DNA of 64,000 nucleotides from Leishmania panamensis (Eukaryota > Euglenozoa > Kinetoplastea > Trypanosomatida > Trypanosomatidae), in the NCBI RefSeq assembly GCF_000755165.1, contig NC_025878.1:62001-126000 (forward strand), in the 5' to 3' direction. Each line of letters begins with the position of its first letter. Position 1 is the stretch's first letter. Below are positions 47,401-58,000 of the stretch, piece by piece. A program made the translations under genes and the position numbers. Under the pieces are notes generated by a model. The model had not been told where the DNA came from and did not search any database. It worked only from the letters and a program-made list of their open reading frames with translations.

Positions 47401-48687
47401 CTCGCCATCCATTAGCTGCTCTGGTTGTACCGCATCGGCAGGCACGTCTCGTGCACGTGAGGAGAGGTACACGCTTACCAGCCTGTACCCTCCTGATGAC
47501 GACGACGCTCGCGAGAAGGCGTTGTGGCAGCGGTTGCAGAGCTCCACACACGGCCCGACAAGAGCAACGCGCGTGGCGACGCCGTGCTCAAGGTGGTAGA
47601 AGATGCGCTCCGACATGGACGCCTTCTCCATTGTGCTCAGCACGTGGTCCTCCTCTTCCGGTGTGAGGTACTGCTGCTGCAGAGGGGCCTGGCGTGGGCC
47701 GCGGCAGGCCTGCGCACCACTATCCCCGGTGGTACTCGTGAATTTGCTGCCCTCTGCAGCCATTCTCTTTTCCTTGGGACGCGCGTTGGTCTGCCGATAC
47801 CACAGCGGCGCCCGCTCGAGCACCGCTGCCGCCTCCTTTTCAACGTCGAAGAGCACCACCGTGCCCACCTCGTCGACGCTCACCACAGCCGGCGTCAAGG
47901 AGAGCGGGTGACACGGCTCGAGAGCCACCTGTGTGCACTGCATGCATACCACCTTATTCGTCTGGTGCTGCGTGTGGCCTAGGCAGAAGTGCGCGCCGCT
48001 GCTCATGACGGACACGCCGTGCACCACACGGTCGCTACCAGACGCGATGGAGAAGTACCGACTCCACTTGGACAGGAAGAGAACGCCATCGACAAGGACG
48101 GGCTGCATTGCCGCGCACAGGTACGACTCACGGACCTGAAACCTCTGCCGCGTCTCGATCAGTTCGAACACGCCTGTCGCAGAGCAGGCGCCGGGCAGCA
48201 CCGCAGCAGCTGATGCCCTGGGCACGGCTGCGCTGCTAGAAATCCGGTTTGCAACCATACCCAACGTCGAAGAGGATTGAGACGTGGGCTGTGCCGCGGA
48301 GGTGTCTAGCGCGGGAAGTTGTCGCTCCCGATAAAGTCGAACGCCAGTGCGGTGCACCGTCACTAAAGTGGTGAGGCCCACGACGCAGAGCGAGTTGATG
48401 CTCGAATTCGGATAGGGGTCCAGAATGACGGCTGAGGGGGGCCGGTAAGGGGAGAAGCGGCAGATATGTGCTGTGCAGTGCTCTTGTAAATTGCCGCGCA
48501 TTCCTCGAAACTTCCGACGGGTGGGAGAAAATTTAACGCCGTCTTTCGTGTAGAGTCCACTGCGGCTCGAGCGCGACCCATGCACCGATGACAACCCCGA
48601 CGCCTGAGAAACTGACCGGCATGAGGAGTTTGCCGGAACGTCTCTGCTCCGCCTCGGGCCCTTCGGTGAAGAAGTGGTGCCGGACAT
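44482..48687 (-). CDS. Large protein of unknown function (1401 residues)
   Basis: A long continuous frame with a proper ATG at 48687. Residues 1-60 are Ser/Arg-rich and disordered-looking. A region with beta-rich, propeller-like spacing follows (SSINSLCVVGLTTLVTVHRT; TPAVVSVDEVGTVVLFDVEK), including a short cysteine cluster (CVELCNRCHNAF). The middle part is Ser/Ala-rich low complexity. The C-terminal ~300 residues are richer in Trp and charged residues and end in a probable coiled coil (NIAELKRHTELTASHQRELE). No signal peptide or membrane segment is evident. I do not recognise the family. A beta-propeller scaffold with a coiled-coil tail is one possible reading, inferred only from the pattern of strands. 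Confidence 0.85.
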   Translation of the reverse strand: MSGTTSSPKGPRRSRDVPANSSCRSVSQASGLSSVHGSRSSRSGLYTKDGVKFSPTRRKFRGMRGNLQEHCTAHICRFSPYRPPSAVILDPYPNSSINSLCVVGLTTLVTVHRTGVRLYRERQLPALDTSAAQPTSQSSSTLGMVANRISSSAAVPRASAAAVLPGACSATGVFELIETRQRFQVRESYLCAAMQPVLVDGVLFLSKWSRYFSIASGSDRVVHGVSVMSSGAHFCLGHTQHQTNKVVCMQCTQVALEPCHPLSLTPAVVSVDEVGTVVLFDVEKEAAAVLERAPLWYRQTNARPKEKRMAAEGSKFTSTTGDSGAQACRGPRQAPLQQQYLTPEEEDHVLSTMEKASMSERIFYHLEHGVATRVALVGPCVELCNRCHNAFSRASSSSGGYRLVSVYLSSRARDVPADAVQPEQLMDGEGDGAAELNTVLLRVLWGPRRAFVLEEVSLVQEVAPTRVCDAGIAIYAPPYQVGIPMTVILARPALELWSLCGCTGDLIETRRVYAANSDVPRPGCRLAVSEFFLHWVPLGRHRLVVEEGAESEEERSWSCTAAVTNSGTVLLLGSAPMPVARKALGAAALVAAPHVGDPWRVAMEKELAVESFKDTDLEAWLDDIRSPPSRSSSSAVAESGSTAPAATNAAEAPAEESTAAYNNNNVSADHHAVTFPYTVLMELYAPQRPYNSRKRESTSSTPTGVLSVLPDWAANRLLLFMADHEVLLSVPLPFAERVGTLTDAPQHDADDCKVSDVAAEPLAATNEVDGTPSSSSAAQTHHATQEEAQAGGVAQYLRGATRKALAAASQDWSSSVQRWTPSTSSYFSYFEGAGCATTKASPLYKPQSTEAQSSVADNRAAAPSSGAAAGSLSTTVAASSNESYRFFSLTRPLMAALFQLTGDSDEPAPPTVVRVPLKETVSSVKSEATAPNIELLAPPVQQGSSGDIAPPPPCPVSLAAYAVGQHSGSRHCHRYHDSSRKSSKAGSSRHCRTRASQHSRSGTRTSSTAAAHTVTIEDGAEVQVSYISAQIAMLKKESEERSGSCASETGSTEDEAHRARHESVSTGSRWWYALCHITEVEEPLKRNALLYAWKDEHNDLYIRFSVEQDDLRQREAADERDGHGVFFSPRGESGSVSPVVSKRSRREARPRLMLYRPAEVEDGVHSVGFLSQYKAVLQKRAATSSCGNGFDFSSYFSTLQVPQHVLDVQERDKCWLELEDLRLQQARDLASLHPYDVVTVFQNEERSTAKDAEWRLHATFPYDDAQDGHVVDLQQLNRTALGNLAAAAASEWRWADASETKMWAKDYGLARCSVNRVKSLMKDLKDWEVGPWAYATRWPSREEELRGDSGFMWSTSESPEHTCRRRRLSRLRINIAELKRHTELTASHQRELEELREALGL

Positions 48688-49054
48688 ATTACGAGGCGAT
48701 TATGCACAGCGTGCTCACGTGTGTGCGGGTCTGTTTGCACGTGTTGGTGTGGTGAACAGCAGTGTCGGGTCCGTCACCTGCCGCTGCTGCTGCTGCTGTA
48801 GTGGTACTGTGTGCCACACTTCAGCCAATCAGGGGAGGTAGGGGACAGTCCCGCTGGCCCATGGAGTAGGTGGCTTGCTACGGTAGGTGCACGAGGCGCA
48901 GCCACCCTCAAGCGATGCAACACACTCAACGTGAGAGTCCGCTAAAAGGCGGCTACTGAGGAGGAAGCTCGCGTTTTCAAGGAAAAGAGAAGCTAAAATG
49001 ATGTGTCGTTCCGCACACGAGTCGATGCAGGAAGGGAGAGACAGACAGAGAGAG

Positions 49055-49076
49055 AGCAGAGCAGAGCAGAGCAGAG
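49055..49076. repeat. (AGAGC)n pentanucleotide tandem repeat
   Basis: About four head-to-tail copies of AGAGC/GCAGA following a GA repeat. A short microsatellite with no gene in it. Confidence 0.7.
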
Positions 49077-51041
49077 GTCCAATACATCAATTAGGATGTC
49101 CTACGGTCGTTGGCGCGAGTTGACCTGACCCTCGTCTTACGTGTGGCAACCCCTCAACTTAGTCACAAACGGCAACGCGCTCTTCCGTGAGTAAAACGAG
49201 ATCAGTTTGGGCTTATATTAAAAGGGGGTGAGAGTGCCTCGCCTCCCTTTCTTCAATTCGGATCGTGCGATGCACAACGACCCGCACAAGTGCGCTCTTG
49301 TCGTGACGCCAGACAACGAAAGAAACGAAAGACGAGAGAGAGACGAGAGAGAGGGAGGAGCGAAAGAAAGAGAGGAATGTCGATAGAAAAGGAGATGCAG
49401 AGCAGGCACGAGGGCACTCACCTCACTTGAAGACCCACGCCCTTGGCTCTGCTCGAGGAAAGCCGCAGGTCGACTTCAATGAGGAGAGGAAACTCAGAGC
49501 TGCCGTGGAGATGCGCAGAGTGCCCACGTAACGTGCGTGTCTTATCGGTCCTCTTCCGCCACACACTGATCCGTCGCCAGCACTGTCTTGTGTCTTGAAG
49601 TGTTTGTCTTTGCGTGTAAAGTTCAGGAAGCACGAGAGCGCATCCCTTGTAAGGACACGCACACTCTCTCAGCACGTGAATGAAGGGGTGGACAGAAAGA
49701 AGAGGGCACAAGGAAAGCACAAGAGAGAGACGACACATTCCGATACATCAACACGCGCACGCACGTCAGCGCCACATGACAGAGAGACGGTAACACACGT
49801 ACCCACAGCGGAGGAGAAACAGACAAGTGGAATAAAGAAGAAATGCGGTGAAAGGGGGAAAGGGGAAGGGGGAGGGAAAGACAAGAACCAAGAAGATGGC
49901 GCCAACACGTAAGCAGTACCAGCTCAACGCGGCAGCAGCAGTTCATTAAGATGTTCTCCTTTGAGGGTTTTGTTGGATATCTATGGGCTTGTGACTTAGC
50001 CACCTCACCAACCTCGCGCCTCGCGTTATACAGTTTTTGCCAAAGTAAAGAGAACGGGCTGGTGGGGTGACTGAGCCAGTCGCCGCTGCTGTCGCTGCGA
50101 TTGTTTCATTCTTGTTGCGACGCCATGGATCCACACGCTGAGATAGATCCCTAACGAGGGAGAACAGACGACAAAGGAGGCAGCATGGGAGCCACAAGGG
50201 AAAAGTGAAACGGCTGAAAGACAGATGGAGGAAACACCTGCTGGGAGTCGCCCAAAAAAAACGCTACGCATACGGGCGTGTACACATGGAGATTGATGCT
50301 GCAAAGAGAGAGTGGTTGACCGACGATGAGCACTGTGTGTAGGAGGGCTAAAGAGTTCAAAGAGTGCACGAATGGGAGGGCTGGCATGCCGTCCCTGGCA
50401 GCGTTGTGCAAAACCATTTTCTTTTCCTCTATCCTCTTTCACTGAATGCTGAGAGCAGATCTTGAAGAGGCTTGGTCAAAGTGCCGAATAGGTCACTTCA
50501 GCGACGCCCTTCAGAAAGGCTCGGGCGACAATGCAACAGCAGAAAGCACCGTGCACCGCTCGTGGAAGTTGTAGAAATGAAAAGGGTAGAAATGAGGACG
50601 GCAAGAGCAGCCAAGGCAAATGCCCCCGCATACACACATACATCCACACACGCACACATATGCACATATAGATATAAATATTTCTCCGAAAAAAAAATAA
50701 CGCGGCGAAAGGGGAGGAAGCGAGTGCTTTGCCTACGTATGCATTTGTGAGAGAATGATGGTTCTGTCGTTGAGAGGAGGAGGGGGAGACGGCTTTCTCT
50801 CTTGCCCCCATCCACACATACACGCGCGGACTCGCACGTGTCACGAAGCTCTATGTGGACGTCGGAGAATAAGGGAGAAGTGAGAGGGATACCGAAGCTG
50901 GGAGAAGGCGATTAGGCTCTCCCTTGTATGAGCTCATCACCAGCTCATGCGCACACGTCTCCTGTTGCCAGCTAACACAGGAGATAAAATAAACAGTAGT
51001 GCAGTTAAACATGGAGATCCAGGCGCTGGGCGTACGTCGTC

Positions 51042-51140
51042 CTCATGCGCTGTGTGTGTGTGTGTGTGTGGGGGGGGGTACAGGTGTACGCCTCTCTTCC
51101 CATCTGCACCCCCCCCACACACACACACACAGCGCATGAG
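51042..51140. repeat. Large inverted repeat of GT/AC microsatellite with matching unique ends
   Basis: The left arm is CTCATGCGCT followed by an alternating TG tract and nine G residues (51042-51078). The right arm is eight C residues, seven AC units and AGCGCATGAG (51109-51140). The unique 10-base ends are exact reverse complements, so the two microsatellites are held in inverted orientation around a 30-base loop. The left TG tract is a few bases longer than the right AC tract. It lies in the 3' flank of the gene at 51807-54158. Confidence 0.85.
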
Positions 51141-51806
51141 AACCAGCAGACTGAAACGGAGGAAACGCACAGGAAGAAAAGAAAACGAGAGGACGATGTA
51201 GAAGAGGGAAAGAGAAGAGATGGCGCCGGCGCTACTCCGACGAGTGCACAAGACGAGACTGGTCGCACGCGCTCACCGACCCACTCCTTTCGGCACGAAG
51301 CACCGCCAAAGCCCTGAGTGAATAATGAGGAGGAAAACGCGTGGGAGCAGAGGCACTCGCCTCGCACAAACAACGGCACCAAAAGACGGTGTTAATGTGG
51401 GTAGGGGCACGGGTTGGCTCTAGCCCATGCGAGAGGCTATTCGGCGGGAGGAGGGGGTGGGTAAGCCACAGCAAAAAACAGGAGAGGATGCGGTGAGGCG
51501 GCGGCACAGCGTTGCGAAGGTGACACGCCGAGAGAAAACGACACGCACGAAGAGAAAAGGAGGGAGAGGAAGTGAAGAGTTGCGATGGCCACGGGTAGTG
51601 GGAGGAGGGAAACGTCAAAATACAAGCGCTGAGGCAGACACGTGTGCATCAATCAGCATACACACACATATATACACAGAGACGCCCCGTCACACGCTCA
51701 TGCAAATTATTCTCCGCTTGCCCTGCAGCTGAGGGACACGCGCCAGAGACTCAGCACCTGTTCACACATGGCTCAACCTTTCCACGGAGTCACCCTCTGC
51801 TGTCTA

Positions 51807-54158
51807 CTACTCCATGATGCCGAACTCGCGGAGTCGCTCGTCGACGATTTCCTCCCCAATACACTCGATCGGCTGCCGGGGAGTGCGGATCTGGTACTCG
51901 GCCGCCGTATCCTCCATCATTCCTGCCTGGGTAAAGGATGGCATGTTCGCAAAGACGCGACAGTTGCGGTCTACCCGCTTGAACTCCACCTTAATACCGT
52001 TGCCCACGTAAGTGTCCAGCAGCAAGCCCATCACGTACGGCTTCGTCACGCTCGGGTCGTGGATGCGGGGGATGACAAAGTACGGGCTGTGCTCCGGTAA
52101 AAATGTGTACTTCAACGCCACATCGCGCGAGAAGTTGAACTTGAGCTGACGGTCCGGTTTCTCCACCAGCGAGTTGCTGGTCGCGTCCAACTTCTCCTTC
52201 TTGCCGCTGTGCCGGAACACGCTTAGCAGCAGGGCGTGGTACTCCAGCGACGGGTCGTCACGCTCGTCCTCCTGCGAGAGAGTGATGTAGGCCTCCGTCG
52301 GCGCGGAGACGTTGATCTCGAAAGAGATGGTTGGGATGCCATGCGCGAACTCGCCGCGGACGCGGTAGTCCAACCACGGCGTGCGCAGGTGACAGCAGCC
52401 ACCGCCTGAGAACATCTTGAGCGCGTCGCTCCACTCCATCCAGAAGGTGCGGTCGGGGTCAGCTGGGCTGCCGCCGTGCTTGTAGCACGCATTGTGCACG
52501 GACGGGTACTTGCTCCAGCGCTTGTCGCTCTTGCCCCACGCGCCAGTCCACTCGGAGCCGTTGCCCCACGGGTTGCGGAGGCGCAGGAGGCGGAGGTCGA
52601 GGTCCTCAAAGTACTCCGCCTGCAGCACCGCATAGCCGTGGTGTAGAAGAAGGCCCATCTTCTCGTACGCCGACTCCAACTCCGGGTTAGCACTCACGAC
52701 GTTCGTGTTGCCGAATACCTCGCCGCCGTCGGACGGGGTGCAGAGCACCTGTAGGTACCCCATCCTGTCGTAGGAGTGCATCTCCTGGAATAGGCTGTCG
52801 TCACCGGCCCGCGCGTCCTCCCAGAAGCTCTCGTAGCGGGTCACTGGGAAGCCGGTAAACTCCGAGAGCGGCTCCAGCGGATCGCCCCTCGCAATGTTTG
52901 CGTAGGAGCCGTGCACCTTCGCGTAGGTCTTCTCCAGTAGTGCCACCCACATGCGCCGCATGTCGAGCGCGCACCGCGCAAATTCGGGGCCGTCGTGCGT
53001 CGCAGGCAAGAAGTCGTCGAGAAGCACCGGCAGCCACCAACCATTGAAGTTAATCGTGACCCAGTAGGCACCGAGAGCACGCTCAATCTTGCCGTTGGCA
53101 GCACTCACGGGGTGGCGGAAAAGGTCATGCAGCCGGCCACCGTTGGCGTCGGTCAGGGCCGCCATGGCGGAGACGAGGTAGGTGTCACCAATGGAGCCGT
53201 GCGTCACCTGAGACGGCAGGATTTCGCGGCGGAAGAGGCGCACCTCCTTGAGCTGCTCCTCCGGGATCCAGGTGGAGGGGCGGTGCCATGGGATAAAGCG
53301 CGGCAGGTACGTGTCCACGTCAGAGCGGTAGAGTGAGTAATCGCACGGACGGAAGTCGCAGTCGATGTACGGTTTCTCGTTCTCCTCGCAGTACGCCAGC
53401 ACCTTCTCCTCTGTGAGGTCGTCCTCACGCACACCGATGGCCTGCGCCATGTCCATCAGATCGTCGGCAATGCGGTCGTTGACTTCACCGTAGAGGATGT
53501 CACGCTTGTCGTCGTTCAGTGGCACTGCCTTGGCGCTGCACTTGAAGCCGTTAATCTTGCCGGAAACCAGCTTCGTCGTCTCGCCAGGGAAAATAACGAG
53601 GGAGGCGGACAGCTCGCTGGTGTTCATAACGTACAGCTCGACCTTGTCCCCGGGCTGCAGGTCCGACTTGGCGCCGAAGGTGAACTTCACGTGCATCTCG
53701 TACTTGTCTGTGTCGTTGTAGTAGTACCAAGTGCCATCCGGCGTTACCACCTTGAACAGCAGGCCGTTCTCGAAGACCGGCGTGACGTCACCCTCGATGG
53801 AGGGGCCGTTGAGCTGATAGGCTTGGCCCGTGCGCTTCGCGCGGTCCTTCTCCGACATGTTGAGGATAGTCGTGTCGATCGTCTTGTCCTCGAACTCGTC
53901 GCACTCGTCGTCGTTCACGTACGGCGGTGGTAGGTCGCGGCGCGGCGGCACATACTTCTTGGCGGCGTCTCCATCGGACTGCAGGTTGCGCATCTTCTGG
54001 ATGTCCTTCATGCTGCGTGGCAGGAGGTCCGGGAGCGGTGTCGGCACGCGTACGGGGTGCAGCGCGTCTTCGTCCATCTTGCTCGGACGCGAGGGCAGCG
54101 GCATCACGTAGCCCGGCGGGAATTCAGGGGGTTGCTGCTCGGCCATTGCAACAGACAT
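51807..54158 (-). CDS. Calpain-like cysteine peptidase homologue, catalytic Cys replaced by Thr
   Basis: 783 residues from the ATG at 54158; a second ATG four codons on (54146, MAEQQPPEFPPGYV) may be the real start because a candidate splice AG lies one base before the first. The order is: a Pro-rich N-terminus with an acidic NDDECDEFEDK stretch, a trypanosomatid calpain-associated DUF1935-type domain at about 118-210 (NGLLFKVVTPDGTWYYYNDT), a C2-type protease core at about 280-600, and a C2-like beta domain at the C-terminus. The core has GSIGDTYL at 321-328 where active calpains have GxLGDCWF, so the nucleophile is Thr326. His507 (HHGYAVLQ) and Asn529 (RLRNPWG) are kept. The protein is therefore probably not a protease; related proteins act as cytoskeletal or membrane-associated scaffolds. 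Confidence 0.92.
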   Translation of the reverse strand: MSVAMAEQQPPEFPPGYVMPLPSRPSKMDEDALHPVRVPTPLPDLLPRSMKDIQKMRNLQSDGDAAKKYVPPRRDLPPPYVNDDECDEFEDKTIDTTILNMSEKDRAKRTGQAYQLNGPSIEGDVTPVFENGLLFKVVTPDGTWYYYNDTDKYEMHVKFTFGAKSDLQPGDKVELYVMNTSELSASLVIFPGETTKLVSGKINGFKCSAKAVPLNDDKRDILYGEVNDRIADDLMDMAQAIGVREDDLTEEKVLAYCEENEKPYIDCDFRPCDYSLYRSDVDTYLPRFIPWHRPSTWIPEEQLKEVRLFRREILPSQVTHGSIGDTYLVSAMAALTDANGGRLHDLFRHPVSAANGKIERALGAYWVTINFNGWWLPVLLDDFLPATHDGPEFARCALDMRRMWVALLEKTYAKVHGSYANIARGDPLEPLSEFTGFPVTRYESFWEDARAGDDSLFQEMHSYDRMGYLQVLCTPSDGGEVFGNTNVVSANPELESAYEKMGLLLHHGYAVLQAEYFEDLDLRLLRLRNPWGNGSEWTGAWGKSDKRWSKYPSVHNACYKHGGSPADPDRTFWMEWSDALKMFSGGGCCHLRTPWLDYRVRGEFAHGIPTISFEINVSAPTEAYITLSQEDERDDPSLEYHALLLSVFRHSGKKEKLDATSNSLVEKPDRQLKFNFSRDVALKYTFLPEHSPYFVIPRIHDPSVTKPYVMGLLLDTYVGNGIKVEFKRVDRNCRVFANMPSFTQAGMMEDTAAEYQIRTPRQPIECIGEEIVDERLREFGIME

Positions 54159-55042
54159 GCTGTTGTATTGTTGATTGTTGAAGAGAGAGAGAGGAGAATA
54201 ATACTCGTGAACAGTTGAGATAGGTAACGGTCACTGCACGCAGTAACGGAGATGGTGACGGTCGTACCACAGAGAATGCACAGCTGCGGTCCGCAATGAG
54301 GGAGAGGGGGGAAGAGACGCAGAGGTAGGTGAAATAGGTGAGGTAGCAAGAGCCATGACGTGCACGGCGCAGCACGACTCTGGGGTGACGGCAGCACAAC
54401 ATCGGTGGGGGCAGAGGTGCGCCGGACTTGGGAAATATGCGGGAGAGACACACACGGCCCCTTCTTTCTCCCGTGAAAGAGAGGGGAGGGGAAAAGGCGC
54501 AACATCCAAAGACGTTGCGCCTTTTGCAGCTCCTCTCCTCTTTTTCTGTTTGCCCCGCCTGACGGAGGGTGCGGGAGAGCGGAGGGCTCATGTGCGCAGG
54601 CGCGAGGGAAAGGCGAAGGAGTGCGGGAATGGGTACGGTGCAGTCAGTGAAGACGCACGCGGGAACAAGAGCGCATAACAGACAAAAATGAGAGCCGGCA
54701 GCAACAACTAACGTCGATCAAAGAGAGGCACGTCACTGTTCCCTTCATCATTGTGGTCTGGGAAGGGAAACGAGGAAGAAGAACGGTCGCCACCGCCGTG
54801 CAGAAACACTCCATCCACGAGGCACGTGCGCGCAGAGCATCGCACGTACACACAGACGCCCACGCGTGTGTGTGTGTGTGTGTGTACGTGTCGCACAGGG
54901 AGACCACGGAGTGTGCCCTGCGTGCTTCATACCGCCTCTCACCACGACTTCCCAGGAAAAAGTGCCGGCACGGTGCCGTCGGTACAGCGCGCCGCTCCGG
55001 CACACAGAGGCACACGCAAAGGAGAAAACGAAAAATGTGCCC
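54159..55042. other. Intergenic spacer with GT repeat
   Basis: A minus-strand CT-rich tract at about 54181-54200 directly upstream of the calpain-like gene is its likely splice signal. A GT repeat of about ten units lies at 54866-54885. No gene is seen. Confidence 0.55.
54866..54885. repeat. (GT)n microsatellite
   Basis: About ten uninterrupted GT units on the plus strand in the spacer between two calpain-like genes. Confidence 0.8.
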
Positions 55043-58000
55043 TCACACACACTTCGCTTCATTGCCAGAGATGCGAGACCCCTCGCACGTCACAACGCCT
55101 GCGTCCGTGCATACTTGATACTGTGCCGTCACGTGTGAGGTGCCCACCAGGGGGAACGTCGTGGTGGGGTCCGTGAAGACGCCGCAGCTCCGCCGCAGGG
55201 ATATGAAGTGAATGGACAAGTCCTCACCATCTCCCGCAACGGCATCGCTGACGATAGACACAACAAAGCGCACCTCTGGCACAGCGGCCCTCGAGGGGGT
55301 GTTGAGGGCGGATCCGTTGCCTGAGCTGGGTACGCTGCCGCTCACTACGCTTGGATCCAGTAGCGGAACAACCAATACAGCGGCGCCGTTGCTGCTCATG
55401 TTCGGCTCAACGACCACCTTCATGGACACATCACGCGCCACAATGTACGTTCTGCAGCCTGTCGCACACTCAATATCGTCGCAGGACTCGCTGACCACTT
55501 TCGCCGACTGGCTTGCCTGCCTATGAACGACTGAGAGAGCTGTGCCGTGGAGGGGAATGGGACGGGAAGCTACGACGGTGCCGAAGCTGTCAAGGGTCTC
55601 GCCCACTGTCTCCAGCGAAAGCGTCACGAACAGCTCCACCTTCCGCCGCGCTTTGAGCTCCAGAACCAGCCGTGGGCGACCCTCCGCAAAGGCATTCCTC
55701 ACGCGGTACCGATGTCGGTTCCACATGGTGTAGCACACGCCCCCACCTGCAAACGCCGCAAGCACTTCTCCCCACTCCACCCACATCGTGCCCTTGTGTT
55801 CGTTTCGAGCGATTTTCACTGACGACAAGTCCGCGCAGGCTCTGGGGACAGCTACATGCGAGGGCGGACCGCAGGAGGACACCTGTCCGCTCAAGCTCGT
55901 CGCGATGGAGCCAAGGGCGCTGAGGCTGGAGTCAGGCCGGTCATACCACGTAGTGTACTTCCACTTTTTCTCGTAGTGGGTCATGTTCTTCGTCTCCCAC
56001 GTCCACGGGTTCTTCAGCTGAGCCATGCGCAGATCCAGCTCCTGATAGAAGGCGACGTCGCGCAGGAAGTAAATGTGGCCGGGAAGGAACTGCGGCACTG
56101 TGTCCTTCACAGGCAGAATTCGGGAGGAGCGCTTGCGGGACAGGTCAACGGTCGCGCTCGACTGCTCGTCCGAGGGGCCTGGGGAGAACAGAAGCACCGT
56201 GCAGCCGGCCCGCACACTGAGCTCGAGGTAGTGGAAAAGCGATCGGGACGAGTGGTCGTTCGGCTTCAGTGCGGCAGCTGTCCACATGGAGTCCAGAAAG
56301 CGCACTGGGAATCCGGTGAAGTCCCCGAGGGCCTCCATAGTATCGACGAGACACGTCGCCGCGTATGAGCCAAGCGACTTGGCGTACGCCTTCTCTAGCA
56401 GCTGCACCCACAGCCGACGCGGGTCCTCGGGACAGCGCGCAAACAGCGGCCCTCTCAGCGACGCAGGGACGTAGTCGTCGACAAGGTAGGCATGCCACCA
56501 CCCATTGTGCAGGAGCGTCACGCGGTAGCAGCCCAGAGCCCTCTCCATCTTGCCCACGTGCGCGCTCACAGGATGACGAAACATCCATCGCACATGGACA
56601 GGGAACTGCGCCACCGCCGCTATCGCAGCTACTACCGTGTGGTTGCTCAGCTCTCCCTGCTTCACCAGGAAACAGGAGATCTCACCGCGGAAGAGACGAG
56701 TCTGCGAAACCTCGGCAAGGTTGATGTACTCTTCCGGCCGCCGCCATGTGACGGCCGGGATGGCGACTACGTCGAACTCAGGGCGGTAGAGACTCTCCGC
56801 ACTCGGGCGGAAGTTGAGGTCGGTGAAGCGGAGGTGGTTCTTGAGGCAGCACTTGAGGTACGCCTGCTGGTCCGAGGCGCGGCTCCACTTGCCGAGCAGC
56901 TTGCGAACGGCGTTGATATCGGCGTTGGTCTTGCGCAGTGACTGCGTAACAGACGGGGAGACGTAGTCCAGCGGCACCGGCACTCGCTTCGCCAAGAAGT
57001 GCGGCATATGCGCCACTCCACTCATGAAGAAGTACGTTTCTTCAGGCAAGACGGCGATCGTAACCTCCGTCTCCCCTGTGCCTGCGATGGGGGCGAGCAT
57101 GGCGCGTTCGTTGATCTTCTCGTCGCCGCGCAGACAGCACTGCACGCGCACCACCATCAACTCCTGCAGGGTGTCGTTGTAGAAGTAGTACTCACCATTT
57201 GGGGTCTTGATCTTGTACAGCATGCCCTCCGCGAAGACCCGTGTGACGAGGCCGGAGACGCTCGGCTGGCCAAAGCGGAAGCGGGTAGATGGAATGTAGG
57301 GTGTGGGGAAGCAGTTGAAGTCATCGAACTCATCGCTATAAGGATCGTCGTCATCTCCCTTGTCGCAGCCCTCCTCCTCCTCCTCCTCAACCTGCTGCAG
57401 GAAGCGCTGTGCCTCCGTCAGGTTGTCCCCTGTCCTCGCTGCCACCACCTTCTTGTCCGGCGAGTCCACGAGCTGCGGCACCGACTCACCACGGGAGTGA
57501 TGTGCAGAAACCGCGCTGCGCTGTGTAAACTGGTGAGGGTTGCCGCGGCTAGTGGGCAAGCAAGCTAGCAGCACCTCTTCTTTGCGCTCCAGTAGCTCAC
57601 GGCACGCCGATGTAGCGAGGCGATAGCGAGGCACCGCCTTCTGATGCTCCTCGAGGTAGTCGTAGACGACGTGTAGCACCTCCGGGTCCGAGACAGCGCA
57701 CACAAAAGCCACCAATTTCTCTGCGGCAACGCGGTTCGCCGGTGAGATCTGCAGGCTGTCGGCGAGACCGTATTGCCGCGTCTTGGGACGTTCTTCAGGC
57801 AAAACTGAGTCCGCCGTGAGACTCGAGGTGGACTCTATGAGGGCCACCTCTGTCGAACCCAACTCGAAGGGCTGCACCACGTGCTGCAGCCCTGTGGGTG
57901 CAGGGGAGATGCGCGAGGGATCCTTCTTTGCCGCCCCACGAACCGGACGACTCCCAACACCGCTCGACTCCGGGGCTGCGGTGGATCTCAAGCAGGGTCT

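Larger units (their letters stand above)
48688..51806. other. Long intergenic spacer with repeats
   Basis: 3.1 kb without a supported gene. It contains a short CTG repeat near 48781-48798, a pentanucleotide repeat near 49055-49076, a large GT/AC inverted repeat (51042-51140) and scattered CA microsatellites (for example 50632-50660). Confidence 0.6.
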
